Assembly: GCF_024298865.1 (NCBI RefSeq)
Contig: NZ_CP101161.1
Location: forward strand, 1,757,227-1,821,226
Source: Halorarius halobius
GTDB taxonomy: Archaea > Halobacteriota > Halobacteria > Halobacteriales > Haloarculaceae
Length of the DNA: 64,000 bases
Reading direction: 5' to 3'
In this document: piece after piece, positions 8,575 to 15,844 of the stretch
How positions within the stretch are numbered: the first letter of the stretch is position 1
Layout: each line of letters opens with the position of its first letter
The notes under the pieces: generated by a model
What the model saw: the letters and a program-made list of their open reading frames with translations, nothing else
What the model was told of the DNA's origin: nothing
The model's database searches: none
Program-made: the position numbers and the translations under genes

Positions 8575-9126
8575 TCGGCGCCCGATTTCTATTCTCTTTC
8601 TTCTCTTTCGTCGCACTCGGCGCTGGAGCGCGCATGCCGAGTCAAGAGGAACTCGTCGTCCGCTCGGGTAGTAGACTCAGTAGGAAGTGACGGCTCAGAG
8701 TAAACTCCTCTTCATAAGGGGCTCTGAGGGGGTAACGTTCATCATTGCCGCCGGTGGGTTTTGGATGGCGATTCCACTAAGGGTTACTCTTCGACCCGTT
8801 CCGATGTATCCACTTCGTCGGTGGGATGTCGTTCGCCTTCGGTAGTGTTTCGATAGTTCGACGGCTCAACCCACTATAGCAGTCCTGCATCCGTCAGCCG
8901 GCGCCGTTTCCAGCAGATCGATGTCGACCCGCTTCAGGCGTACATCGACGAGTCCAGAAACCGAAGAAACCGTCGGCGTCGACGCTGGAGCCCCACCGAC
9001 ACGCGTTCGACCAGTGGCGGATGTTCATGGAGACATCCGGCCGGGGCGGCGGTTCCGGTCGGTCGCCGAATCGGTCGCGAGCGGCCTCACCTAACCGGTT
9101 TTGTGTCTCTGTGTCGTACGTCCCGT
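8575..9126. other. 550-nt gap without a convincing gene, possibly decayed DNA
   Basis: This stretch has lower GC and poorer codon structure than its surroundings. An inverted repeat CTCAGAG (8694-8700) and CTCTGAG (8722-8728) brackets an AT-rich loop. Short open stretches such as one reading DPLQAYIDESRN (from about 8928) have no start or continuation. It looks like eroded former coding or mobile DNA, but no transposase or target-site duplication could be recognised. The promoter of the MscS gene must lie at its right end. Confidence 0.4.
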
Positions 9127-10029
9127 ATGTCGATCCAGCCACCCCAGCTGCCACCGTGGGGACTCCAGATCGACGAGATCGTCGCGCTGTTCGAAGGACA
9201 GCAGACGAGCACGCTCCGCGCCATGTTCGTGTTCGTCGTCGCGCTCGTGGTCGTGTACGTTCTGGCCCGTCTCGTGCTGGTCAGATACGGGACGAAACTG
9301 CTGACCGAGCGCCACGTCGACCCCTCGATCGTCAGCCTCGCCAGCCTCGCCGGCCAGATCGTCAGCGCGGCCCTCGCGTTCGGCGTCGCCTTCGCTGTCG
9401 CCGGATTCGGCTCCGTCCTCACCGCGCTCTCGGCCGTCAGCGGTGCTATCGTCATCGCCCTCGGTCTCGCGGCGAACGACCTCATCGCGAACCTGCTCGC
9501 CGGGCTGTACATCATCAACGAACGGCTGTTCGAGGTCGGGGACTGGATCGAGTGGGACGACAAGCGTGGGCGCGTCGAGCAGATCAGCCTCCGGGTCACG
9601 CGCGTCCGGACGTTCGACAACGAACTCGTGGCCGTACCCAACACCGAACTCGCGAACACGGCCATCACCAACCCGGTCGCGTTCGGCCGCCTCCGCATCT
9701 CCGTCCAGTTCGACGTCGGCTACGGTGACGTCGACCGGGCGACGGCCATCATCAAGGAGGAAGCCGCGGCGTTCGAGGAGGTGCTTTCCAGTCCGAGCCC
9801 CAGCGTCAGAATCACCGAACTGGGCGACACCTACGTCGGGCTGAAGGCACGCATCTGGATGGGGAGGCCATCGCGTTCGGATTTCAACCGGCTCCGGACG
9901 CGGTACATCAGGAACGTGCTCCGGCGGTTCGAGCGGGACGGTATCACCCAGGACCCGAACCCCGTCCGCCTCACCGGCGGTATCGACGTCGACGGGCGCC
10001 ACGACCAACGGCGGCGCACCCCGACCTGA
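9127..10029 (+). CDS. MscS-family mechanosensitive channel
   Basis: A 300-aa small-conductance mechanosensitive ion channel that would release solutes on osmotic downshift. Three hydrophobic helices lie at about residues 30-55, 70-100 and 105-135. The last is the pore-lining helix, with small residues in the pattern GAIVIALGLAANDLIANLLAG typical of MscS TM3. Then comes the beta domain (VGDWIEWDDKRGRVEQISLRVTRVRTFDNELVAVPN), also diagnostic, and the alpha/beta domain. ATG 9127 is used; an upstream TTG in the same frame adds eight residues and no helix. It stands alone on the plus strand and ends 34 nt from the convergent BASS gene. Confidence 0.9.
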   Translation: MSIQPPQLPPWGLQIDEIVALFEGQQTSTLRAMFVFVVALVVVYVLARLVLVRYGTKLLTERHVDPSIVSLASLAGQIVSAALAFGVAFAVAGFGSVLTALSAVSGAIVIALGLAANDLIANLLAGLYIINERLFEVGDWIEWDDKRGRVEQISLRVTRVRTFDNELVAVPNTELANTAITNPVAFGRLRISVQFDVGYGDVDRATAIIKEEAAAFEEVLSSPSPSVRITELGDTYVGLKARIWMGRPSRSDFNRLRTRYIRNVLRRFERDGITQDPNPVRLTGGIDVDGRHDQRRRTPT

Positions 10030-10063
10030 CCGCCCCGTCCGTGAGGCATCCGAAGCACCGGAG

Positions 10064-11011
10064 CTAGCTTTCGGGGGACTGTCGCTTCGGCGACTCGCTC
10101 CCCTGTGTGGATTCCTCCGTGAGGGGGTGGTGTCGCCAGTACCACGCGACGAGTAGCGAGACGGCGAACATGATGAATGCGAACGCGACGATGCTGTCTT
10201 CGGCGGTCGAATCGGGGAACGCGACCGTCGCGATGAACAGCGCGATGTTGACGTTGCGAGCGGCCGTCCCGAGTGCGAGGATTCGTCGGTTCTGTGGAGT
10301 CGGCCCCCCGGTGAGCCAGCCGATTGCGATGGACGCGAGGACGAACAGTGCCATCAACAGGAGCGCTCCGGTTCCGTACAGGATCGCGAGTGCTCGTCGG
10401 GCCGTTCCGGGGTTCAGGAGAACGACGAGTACGAGCGCGAGCAGCAGCGTCACGTTGGACAGCGCGATGAGTCCTCTGGTGGCCGGAGCCGCGAGGTCCG
10501 GTCGCCGGTCCCGCAGGGCCGCGCCGGCGACGAGTGGGACCACGAGCGCGAGCAGCAGCGGGAGGAGAAGTCGAACGAGCGAGACGCCGATGCCCACCTG
10601 CAGTAGCTCCAGCGTGACGAAGACGAGCAGCGGGACGGTCACCGTGGCGACGACGGTCAGGGCGGCGGTGAGTCTGATAGCCTCGTGCGAGTTGCCGCCC
10701 GCCATGGTGGCGAGTTGCGGGATGAACGGCGCGCCGGGCGCGACGGCGACGAGCAGGAGCGCGACGAGTATCGAGTCGGGGAGGCCGATGACCGCCCCCA
10801 GCAGGGCCGCGAACAGCGGAACCGCGAGCAGGTTCGCGAGTATCCACCGTGCGACGAGGTTGTACTCGCGGGTGGTGCGTCGGACGTCCCCCCGGGTCAA
10901 CTGCATCCCGAACGCCGTCAGCATCGAGACGAGCGAGATCGTCACGAGGATTCCCTGGACGCTGGTGAGGACGGTGACCAGCGCGTCGACGAGGTCGGTC
11001 GCCACCTGCAC
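10064..11011 (-). CDS. BASS-type transporter (bile acid:sodium symporter fold), copy A
   Basis: A 315-aa membrane protein with about nine to ten helices. Family marks: the unwound-helix segment APGAPFIPQLATMAGGN and, in the second half, LALGTAARNVNIALFIA, equivalent to the ALGTxxRN block of SBF-domain proteins that binds sodium and substrate. BASS proteins import small organic acids with sodium; the substrate here cannot be read from sequence. The start is GTG at 11011. A second BASS gene lies 133 nt upstream on the same strand (11145-12026) and matches in the same two blocks, so this is a duplicated pair. The C-terminus is a short polar tail. Confidence 0.82.
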   Translation of the reverse strand: MQVATDLVDALVTVLTSVQGILVTISLVSMLTAFGMQLTRGDVRRTTREYNLVARWILANLLAVPLFAALLGAVIGLPDSILVALLLVAVAPGAPFIPQLATMAGGNSHEAIRLTAALTVVATVTVPLLVFVTLELLQVGIGVSLVRLLLPLLLALVVPLVAGAALRDRRPDLAAPATRGLIALSNVTLLLALVLVVLLNPGTARRALAILYGTGALLLMALFVLASIAIGWLTGGPTPQNRRILALGTAARNVNIALFIATVAFPDSTAEDSIVAFAFIMFAVSLLVAWYWRHHPLTEESTQGSESPKRQSPES

Positions 11012-11144
11012 GCTCGGTCACCGACGAGCCGGTGGCGATGGTGTTGTCCTGCCGCGTTCGAGGAGCGCGTCCGGCTCCTGGCCGCGTCGCCGTCGGTGGA
11101 AAATCCAGCGGCGTCTCGCTCTCGGTGCCGACCGTCCGGGTGGC

Positions 11145-12026
11145 TCAATCGTCATACGTCGCCTCCTCGCGGCGTCGGCTCACGCCGGGCTGTCCGGTGC
11201 GTTTGCCCATCTCGCCGGCGACGACGATGAGCAGTCCCATCAGCGTCGCCCCGACGACGAGCATGATAACCACGTTCGGGTCCTCGAAGTTCGCCGCGCC
11301 GACCACCAGCGCCGCCGAGACGTTTCGCTGGGCCGTGCCGAGCGCCAGCACCGACCGGCTCTCGTAGGCCGGCCCGCCGAGGAGGAACCCCACGCCGAAC
11401 GAGACGGCGATGAACACTACCAGCGCGAGGAGTGCGCCGGTCCCGATGACGCTGACCAGCGAATCGACGTTCAACACGAGCATGAGCACGACCAGAAACA
11501 CCAGCGCCGTGCTGGACACCTGACTCGCAATCGGTTGCAGAGAGTCGGCCGTCTCCGCGTACCGGGCCTTCACGAACAGCCCGGCGGCGAGCGGCAGGAG
11601 CATCAGCGTGACCAGCGACCCGGCGATGTCGAGCGGGTTCACCTGCACGCCCGGGAGCAACAGCGGGAGCACGACCGGGACGTAGAGCACCGTCACAACC
11701 ATCAACAGCACCATCAGCCCCACGCCGAAGGCGACGTCGCCCTCGGCCATCTCCACGAGTTTCGGCAGGAACGGCGCACCGGCGGCGGTCGCGAGGACGA
11801 CGAGGCCGATGGACTGTGGCTCCGACAGCGGCACCACGAGCAGGATGGCGTACGCCACAAGCGGGACCAGCACGAAGTTGGCCGCCAGCGCCTTCCCCAC
11901 CATTCGGAGGTCCCGGAGCGGTTCGAGTATCTGCCCGACTGTCAGGCTCAGCCCCATCGCTAACATGCTGGTCACGACGAACACCAACACCGACAGCGTG
12001 GCGAGCGATTCGAGGATGACGGCCAT
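11145..12026 (-). CDS. BASS-type transporter, copy B
   Basis: A 293-aa sodium-symporter-fold membrane protein, paralogous to the product of 10064-11011. It has ATAAGAPFLPKLVEMAEGD in the first half and VLALGTAQRNVSAALVV in the second, the two conserved BASS segments. About nine to ten helices. It is first of the pair in transcription order, so both may come from one promoter near 12070, where an element GCATAACAAAGCC (minus strand) is shared with the promoter region of the deacylase at 13228-14334. The substrate is unknown; neighbourhood with a deacylase and sulfatases makes an organic acid released by those enzymes possible, which is inference. Confidence 0.82.
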   Translation of the reverse strand: MAVILESLATLSVLVFVVTSMLAMGLSLTVGQILEPLRDLRMVGKALAANFVLVPLVAYAILLVVPLSEPQSIGLVVLATAAGAPFLPKLVEMAEGDVAFGVGLMVLLMVVTVLYVPVVLPLLLPGVQVNPLDIAGSLVTLMLLPLAAGLFVKARYAETADSLQPIASQVSSTALVFLVVLMLVLNVDSLVSVIGTGALLALVVFIAVSFGVGFLLGGPAYESRSVLALGTAQRNVSAALVVGAANFEDPNVVIMLVVGATLMGLLIVVAGEMGKRTGQPGVSRRREEATYDD

Positions 12027-12067
12027 GGTCGGTCACTCACCGGAGGTGGCTCCGCTTCGGCCGCCGA

Positions 12068-12081
12068 GGGCTTTGTTATGC
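12068..12081 (-). promoter_or_regulatory. Shared promoter element GCATAACAAAGCCC, copy 1
   Basis: Read on the minus strand the sequence is GCATAACAAAGCCC, about 45-55 nt upstream of the BASS copy B start. An identical string occurs at 14393-14406 upstream of the deacylase gene. It is AT-richer than its surroundings and may be the core promoter or an activator site. Confidence 0.4.
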
Positions 12082-12165
12082 GTCACGAACTCCCGGTAGG
12101 CTTCACGCCGCCCGCCGTTCGTTCACCTTACCGGAGACCTCACTTACGGGACCGGTGGCCGGCGG

Positions 12166-13179
12166 TCACGCCTCTCGTTCTTCGACCAGCAGTTCGACGA
12201 CGTCCTTCGAGAGTCCGAACAGCACCGGGCCGACGAAGAGACCGAGGAAGCCGAAGACTGCGACGCCGCCGAAGATGCCGAGCACGAGCAGTCCGGGGTT
12301 GAGCCGGGCCCCGCGGTGCATCGCCAGCGGGCGGACGACGTTGTCCGACCCGCTGATGACGAAGGTGCCGTACACCAGCAGGCCGACCGCCTCCGGCACG
12401 CGCCCCACGGCGAGGAGATAGCCCATCGCGGGAATCCAGACCACGGAGGCGCCGATTATCGGCAGCAGCGACAGGGCGAACGTGACGACGCCCCAGAAGA
12501 CGATGTTGTCGAACCCGAGGACGAGAAAGCCGATGACCGTCAGTATCGCCTGCAATCCGGCGACGACGACGTTGCCGACCACCGCCGCCCACAGGAGGTC
12601 GTCGGTCCGTCCGAGAAGGTCGTCCGTCGCCGTCGGTCCGAGCGGGACCGCCGCCCGGAGCCAGGCTACCAGGTCGTCCCCGTCCCGCAGGAGATAGAAG
12701 AAGGAGAACAGGAAGACGACGGTCCCGACGAGGAACGCCGGGATGGCCCCGAGGACGCCGACGAGTCGCCCCACGAGCCCCCGGATTCCGGTCTCGACGG
12801 CCCCGACCAGCGGCCCGGCCAGCGCCGGGAGGTCGACGTCGAGTCCGACCCATCGCTGGACGAACGCCTCTATGGCCGCGCCATCCGGACGTTCGGCCCC
12901 CTGTATCAGCGACACGGCTTGTTCGGCCGCGACGCCGACGATGAGAAGCAGGGGAACGAGGACGACGAACCCCGTTGCGAGCATCGTCAGGAGGGCGGCG
13001 GTGGTCGGCCCGAGTCGGCGCGAGAGGCGACTGCTCACCGGCTCGACGAGGTACGCCAGCAGGCCCGCCGCCAGCACGAACTGGAGGAACGGCACCACGA
13101 GGAGGACCGACAGCGTGCCGACCACCAGGAGGAGCAGCCTGAGGAAGGTGGTCGATGGGGGGCCGTCGTGTTCGGTCAT
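12166..13179 (-). CDS. AI-2E family transporter (PerM/UPF0118 type)
   Basis: A 337-aa membrane protein with about eight helices. The family pattern is clear: N-terminal paired helices, a soluble segment with SRLSRRLGPTTAALLTML, later helices FLFSFFYLLRDGDDLVAWL, and the end segment GSDNVVRPLAMHRGARLNPGLLVLGIFGG, FGFLGLFVGPVLFGL. This C-terminal block is the most conserved part of the AI-2E/TqsA exporter family. Members export small molecules or act as sodium/proton antiporters in halophiles; the substrate here is unknown. It starts 48 nt after the stop of the deacylase gene and is probably cotranscribed with it. Confidence 0.88.
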   Translation of the reverse strand: MTEHDGPPSTTFLRLLLLVVGTLSVLLVVPFLQFVLAAGLLAYLVEPVSSRLSRRLGPTTAALLTMLATGFVVLVPLLLIVGVAAEQAVSLIQGAERPDGAAIEAFVQRWVGLDVDLPALAGPLVGAVETGIRGLVGRLVGVLGAIPAFLVGTVVFLFSFFYLLRDGDDLVAWLRAAVPLGPTATDDLLGRTDDLLWAAVVGNVVVAGLQAILTVIGFLVLGFDNIVFWGVVTFALSLLPIIGASVVWIPAMGYLLAVGRVPEAVGLLVYGTFVISGSDNVVRPLAMHRGARLNPGLLVLGIFGGVAVFGFLGLFVGPVLFGLSKDVVELLVEEREA

Positions 13180-13227
13180 CCCAGGTGTCCAGTCGCTCCT
13201 GTGGTCGTTCGGGTGGTCGCGTTCGGT

Positions 13228-14334
13228 TCACTCCTCGTGACGCTCCTCGAGGAGCGATTCGGTCATCCGCTCGCCCATCTTCCCCATCCAGTGGAAGATG
13301 CCGTGTCTCGCGAATCCGATGTCCTCGTAGAAGCGTCGCACGTGCTCGCGGTCCTCGTCGTCGATTTCGACGAGATGTACGAGCGGATGGCCCGGCAGGA
13401 CCCGTGGGTTCGCCAGGATGCCGGCGAGGAACCCGTCGAACGGGGCCTCGACCACGTGTTGCTCCTGTTTGAAGTGGCCGGAGATGACACAGATGGTCTC
13501 GCCCTCGTCGACGATGGGCATGGGCCCCCACTTCATGTCGACGAGGCCACCGTGGTCGGCTCGAATCCACGTCTTCTGGTGCTCGCTCGTGAGCACCTTC
13601 TGCATCTCCGACCGCTCCGGCGTCGCGTCGGGGTACATCTCGTAGCCCGCCAGCACGTTCTCGACGGCCTGCAGGCCGAGGTCGACGAGCATCGGCTGGA
13701 AGCGGTTCGCCTCGCCCATCTCGACGGTGACGATTGGCGTCCCGTTCTCGGTCGCCACCCGCCGGAGCATCCCGGAACTCCCCTCGCCGGAGAGGACGAG
13801 CGACAGGCCCGCCGCGTCGACGAGCCGCTGGATGCCCTCGTCGTCCATGTCGGCGCGGCCGTGGAAGACGGTCATCCGGTTGCGCGTCGACGTGTGGAAG
13901 TCCAGCCCGAAGTCGCACTTGCTGACGAAGCGGTCCCAGATGATCCGGGCCATCCGCGAGGCGGTCGACCCGCCCTCGGTCCCCGGGAACGACCGGTTGA
14001 GGTCCTGGTCGTAGATGGGGAGGTAGCGCTGCTGGGCGATGTAGCCGGGCACGTTCACGACGTGCAGACAGACGATGGTGCCGTGGAGGTCCGCCGGGTC
14101 GTAGCGGTCGGCCACCTCGTGGAGCACCTTGACGCCGTTGACCTCGTCGCCGTGGATGGCCGCGCTCAGGCACAGTCGCGGCCCGGCGTACTCCCCGTTG
14201 ATGACCGTCACCGGTAGTTCGACCGGCCGACCGAGGTACGTCTCGCCCACCTCGTACTGGATGTGTTTGGTCTCGCCGGGGTCGACCTCGGCGTCGTAGC
14301 GGAAGGGTCGTGGCGCGTCGTGTTCGGAACTCAT
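13228..14334 (-). CDS. AstE/aspartoacylase-type zinc deacylase
   Basis: A 368-aa cytoplasmic M14-type metalloenzyme of the succinylglutamate desuccinylase/aspartoacylase family, which cleaves N-acyl groups from amino-acid-like substrates. Zinc ligands are visible: His61 and Glu64 in HGDEVNG, and His147 in DFHT. DLNRSFPG (about 111-118) and a VEMGE segment bearing the likely general-base glutamate complete the site. The C-terminal 90 residues form the beta domain typical of the family. The substrate is not deducible. A truncated copy of its N-terminus lies at 15672-15842, next to the sulfatases, showing that a second such gene once stood there. Confidence 0.88.
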   Translation of the reverse strand: MSSEHDAPRPFRYDAEVDPGETKHIQYEVGETYLGRPVELPVTVINGEYAGPRLCLSAAIHGDEVNGVKVLHEVADRYDPADLHGTIVCLHVVNVPGYIAQQRYLPIYDQDLNRSFPGTEGGSTASRMARIIWDRFVSKCDFGLDFHTSTRNRMTVFHGRADMDDEGIQRLVDAAGLSLVLSGEGSSGMLRRVATENGTPIVTVEMGEANRFQPMLVDLGLQAVENVLAGYEMYPDATPERSEMQKVLTSEHQKTWIRADHGGLVDMKWGPMPIVDEGETICVISGHFKQEQHVVEAPFDGFLAGILANPRVLPGHPLVHLVEIDDEDREHVRRFYEDIGFARHGIFHWMGKMGERMTESLLEERHEE

Positions 14335-14392
14335 GGTGGTCGGTGATTCGATGTCGGCTCGTCGCCGCTGTGAGACTACTACGGAGCCGGCG

Positions 14393-14406
14393 GGGCTTTG
14401 TTATGC
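14393..14406 (-). promoter_or_regulatory. Shared promoter element GCATAACAAAGCCC, copy 2
   Basis: Minus-strand GCATAACAAAGCCC about 60-70 nt upstream of the deacylase ATG at 14334, identical to the string at 12068-12081. Two identical 14-mers in short upstream regions of genes on the same strand suggest a common promoter or regulator site. Confidence 0.4.
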
Positions 14407-14544
14407 AACCGCAACCGGCCGTTCGGTCGGGTGTCCGCGAAACTGGGTCGGCTTACCGGACGACTGCCCCGTCGCCGTGGCGGTGCCGAGCAGGCGGCCC
14501 CCCCGGTCGTCTCGGTGAGGGCGTCCGTCTTCCCGCTCGGTCCC

Positions 14545-15675
14545 TCACTCGTCGCCGGAACCGACGCCGGCCTCGACGGTGGGCGCCCGTTCCACTCGCT
14601 CCGTGCGCCGATACGACCCGTAGGCCAGACGGGTGATGCCGCCGAGACCGAGCAGGAGGACGACGGCTTCGACGAGCGGGCCTACCGTCGGTAGCAGCAC
14701 GAGGAGTCCGACCACGGCCGTCCCGACCAGCAGCCCGGCCCAGCGGTTCTCGACCCGCCTGGCGTCGATGTCGACGAGCGCCAGCGCCCGGGGGACGGCG
14801 CCGAGCACCCACAGCCCGACCGTGAACCGGCCGTAGACGGCGCCGACCCACCAGAGGACGAGGTAGACGGCGGCCCCCGCGACGGCCAGCGGGATGCCGA
14901 ACAGGCTCAGCCCGAGCACCAGCAGCGCGACGGGGACGAGGAACACGACGGCGAGGCCGGCTCCGCCGGTCCGCAACGGGTCGCTGGCACCGAGGTCGGC
15001 GACCCGGCGGGAGGCGTTCGGGAAGAGGCCGACCACCAGCAGGCCGAGGACGAGCGTGGCGAGCTGCCAGTAGAGGTCGAAAAAGGAGATGCCCAGCTGC
15101 CGGAACGGTCTGAGCTGCAACGGTGGGACCGACGCGGTGGGGCGGCCCAGCCGTTCGGTCGGGTCGACGGCTGGCGTCCGTTCGGGGGGTTCGGAACTCC
15201 CGGGGTCGATGGTCAGGACGCCCGCCGTCCCAGCGAGTCCGACGTTCCGACTCGCGCCGCCGTCACCGCCAGTCGCCGCCGACGCGGTGGGTGGAACGAC
15301 TTCCGCCGACCACCCGAGGGTGCTCGCGTTCCCCTCGAAGGCGAACAGGACGCGGCTCGCGTTGACGGTGCCGACGACCGCACCGCGGTACGCGAACTCC
15401 CCGAACGGCTCCGCGAGGTCCACGTCGACCGTCCCGCCGAGGTCCGTCTCCTGGGCACCCGTGTCGAGGCGGCCGTCGACGAGCGCCGTGACCTCGAACC
15501 AGCCGGCGACCACGACGAGTTCGCCCGTGAGCGACGCCCGGAGGTCCAACTCCGTGACCACTGGTTCCTGTCGTAGCTGGGCGGTCGTCGTCTCGCCACC
15601 CACCGGGCCGGCGATGCCCGCGAGAACGACCGCCACGGCCAGAACGGCGAGGAAGCCCCGGGGAATCGTCGTCAT
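14545..15675 (-). CDS. Exported/membrane protein with polar N-domain and C-terminal helices
   Basis: A 376-aa protein with a signal peptide (MTTIPRGFLAVLAVAVVLAGIAG), an external beta-rich domain to about residue 185, then about six hydrophobic helices grouped in pairs (LATLVLGLLVVGLFPNASRRV, LVPVALLVLGLSLFGIPLAV, and so on). The pattern (external polymer-like beta domain, then GLFPNxSRRVAD helix bundle) is seen in bacterial and archaeal bactofilin- or polymer-associated membrane proteins, but I cannot name a family. The ATG at 15675 overlaps the stop of the deacylase relic (ATGA). Translation from further upstream would lack a signal peptide at the N-terminus. Function unknown. Confidence 0.65.
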   Translation of the reverse strand: MTTIPRGFLAVLAVAVVLAGIAGPVGGETTTAQLRQEPVVTELDLRASLTGELVVVAGWFEVTALVDGRLDTGAQETDLGGTVDVDLAEPFGEFAYRGAVVGTVNASRVLFAFEGNASTLGWSAEVVPPTASAATGGDGGASRNVGLAGTAGVLTIDPGSSEPPERTPAVDPTERLGRPTASVPPLQLRPFRQLGISFFDLYWQLATLVLGLLVVGLFPNASRRVADLGASDPLRTGGAGLAVVFLVPVALLVLGLSLFGIPLAVAGAAVYLVLWWVGAVYGRFTVGLWVLGAVPRALALVDIDARRVENRWAGLLVGTAVVGLLVLLPTVGPLVEAVVLLLGLGGITRLAYGSYRRTERVERAPTVEAGVGSGDE

Positions 15676-15842
15676 GTGTCGTGGTTCGCCCCGGCGGATG
15701 GGCCGTCGCTGGCGGTCTCCGGGCGTTCGACCGGTCGGCCGGGGCACGGCTCGCCCACGTCGTGCTGGCGGTGGCCGACCTCCCGGTGGTCGACACCGGC
15801 GTCGTACCGGAACGGACGTGGGGAGTCGTACCCGGTGGCCAT
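15672..15842 (-). pseudogene. Relic of an AstE-type deacylase N-terminus
   Basis: A 56-codon open frame starting 2 nt after the sulfatase stop. Its residues SPRPFRYDAGVDHREV, then DVGEPCPGRPVERP and PSAGA, line up with APRPFRYDAEVDPGET, EVGETYLGRPVELP and GEYAGP at the start of the intact deacylase at 13228-14334. The similarity stops after about 50 residues, before the zinc-binding HGDE, so the product cannot be an active enzyme. It ends in an ATGA overlap with the next membrane protein gene. Most likely a deleted second deacylase gene; translation as a small protein is possible but unlikely to be functional. Confidence 0.72.
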
Positions 15843-15844
15843 GT

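Noticed and set aside
8905..9070. Transposase fragment
   Set aside because: A few residues look plausible, but no DDE motif, terminal repeat or target duplication could be seen.
12140..14173. Long minus-strand frame spanning the deacylase and AI-2E genes
   Set aside because: Shadow of two well-identified genes in a different frame.
15676..15747. Upstream start for the membrane protein at 14545-15675
   Set aside because: It would put a non-hydrophobic, Arg-rich stretch before the signal peptide.
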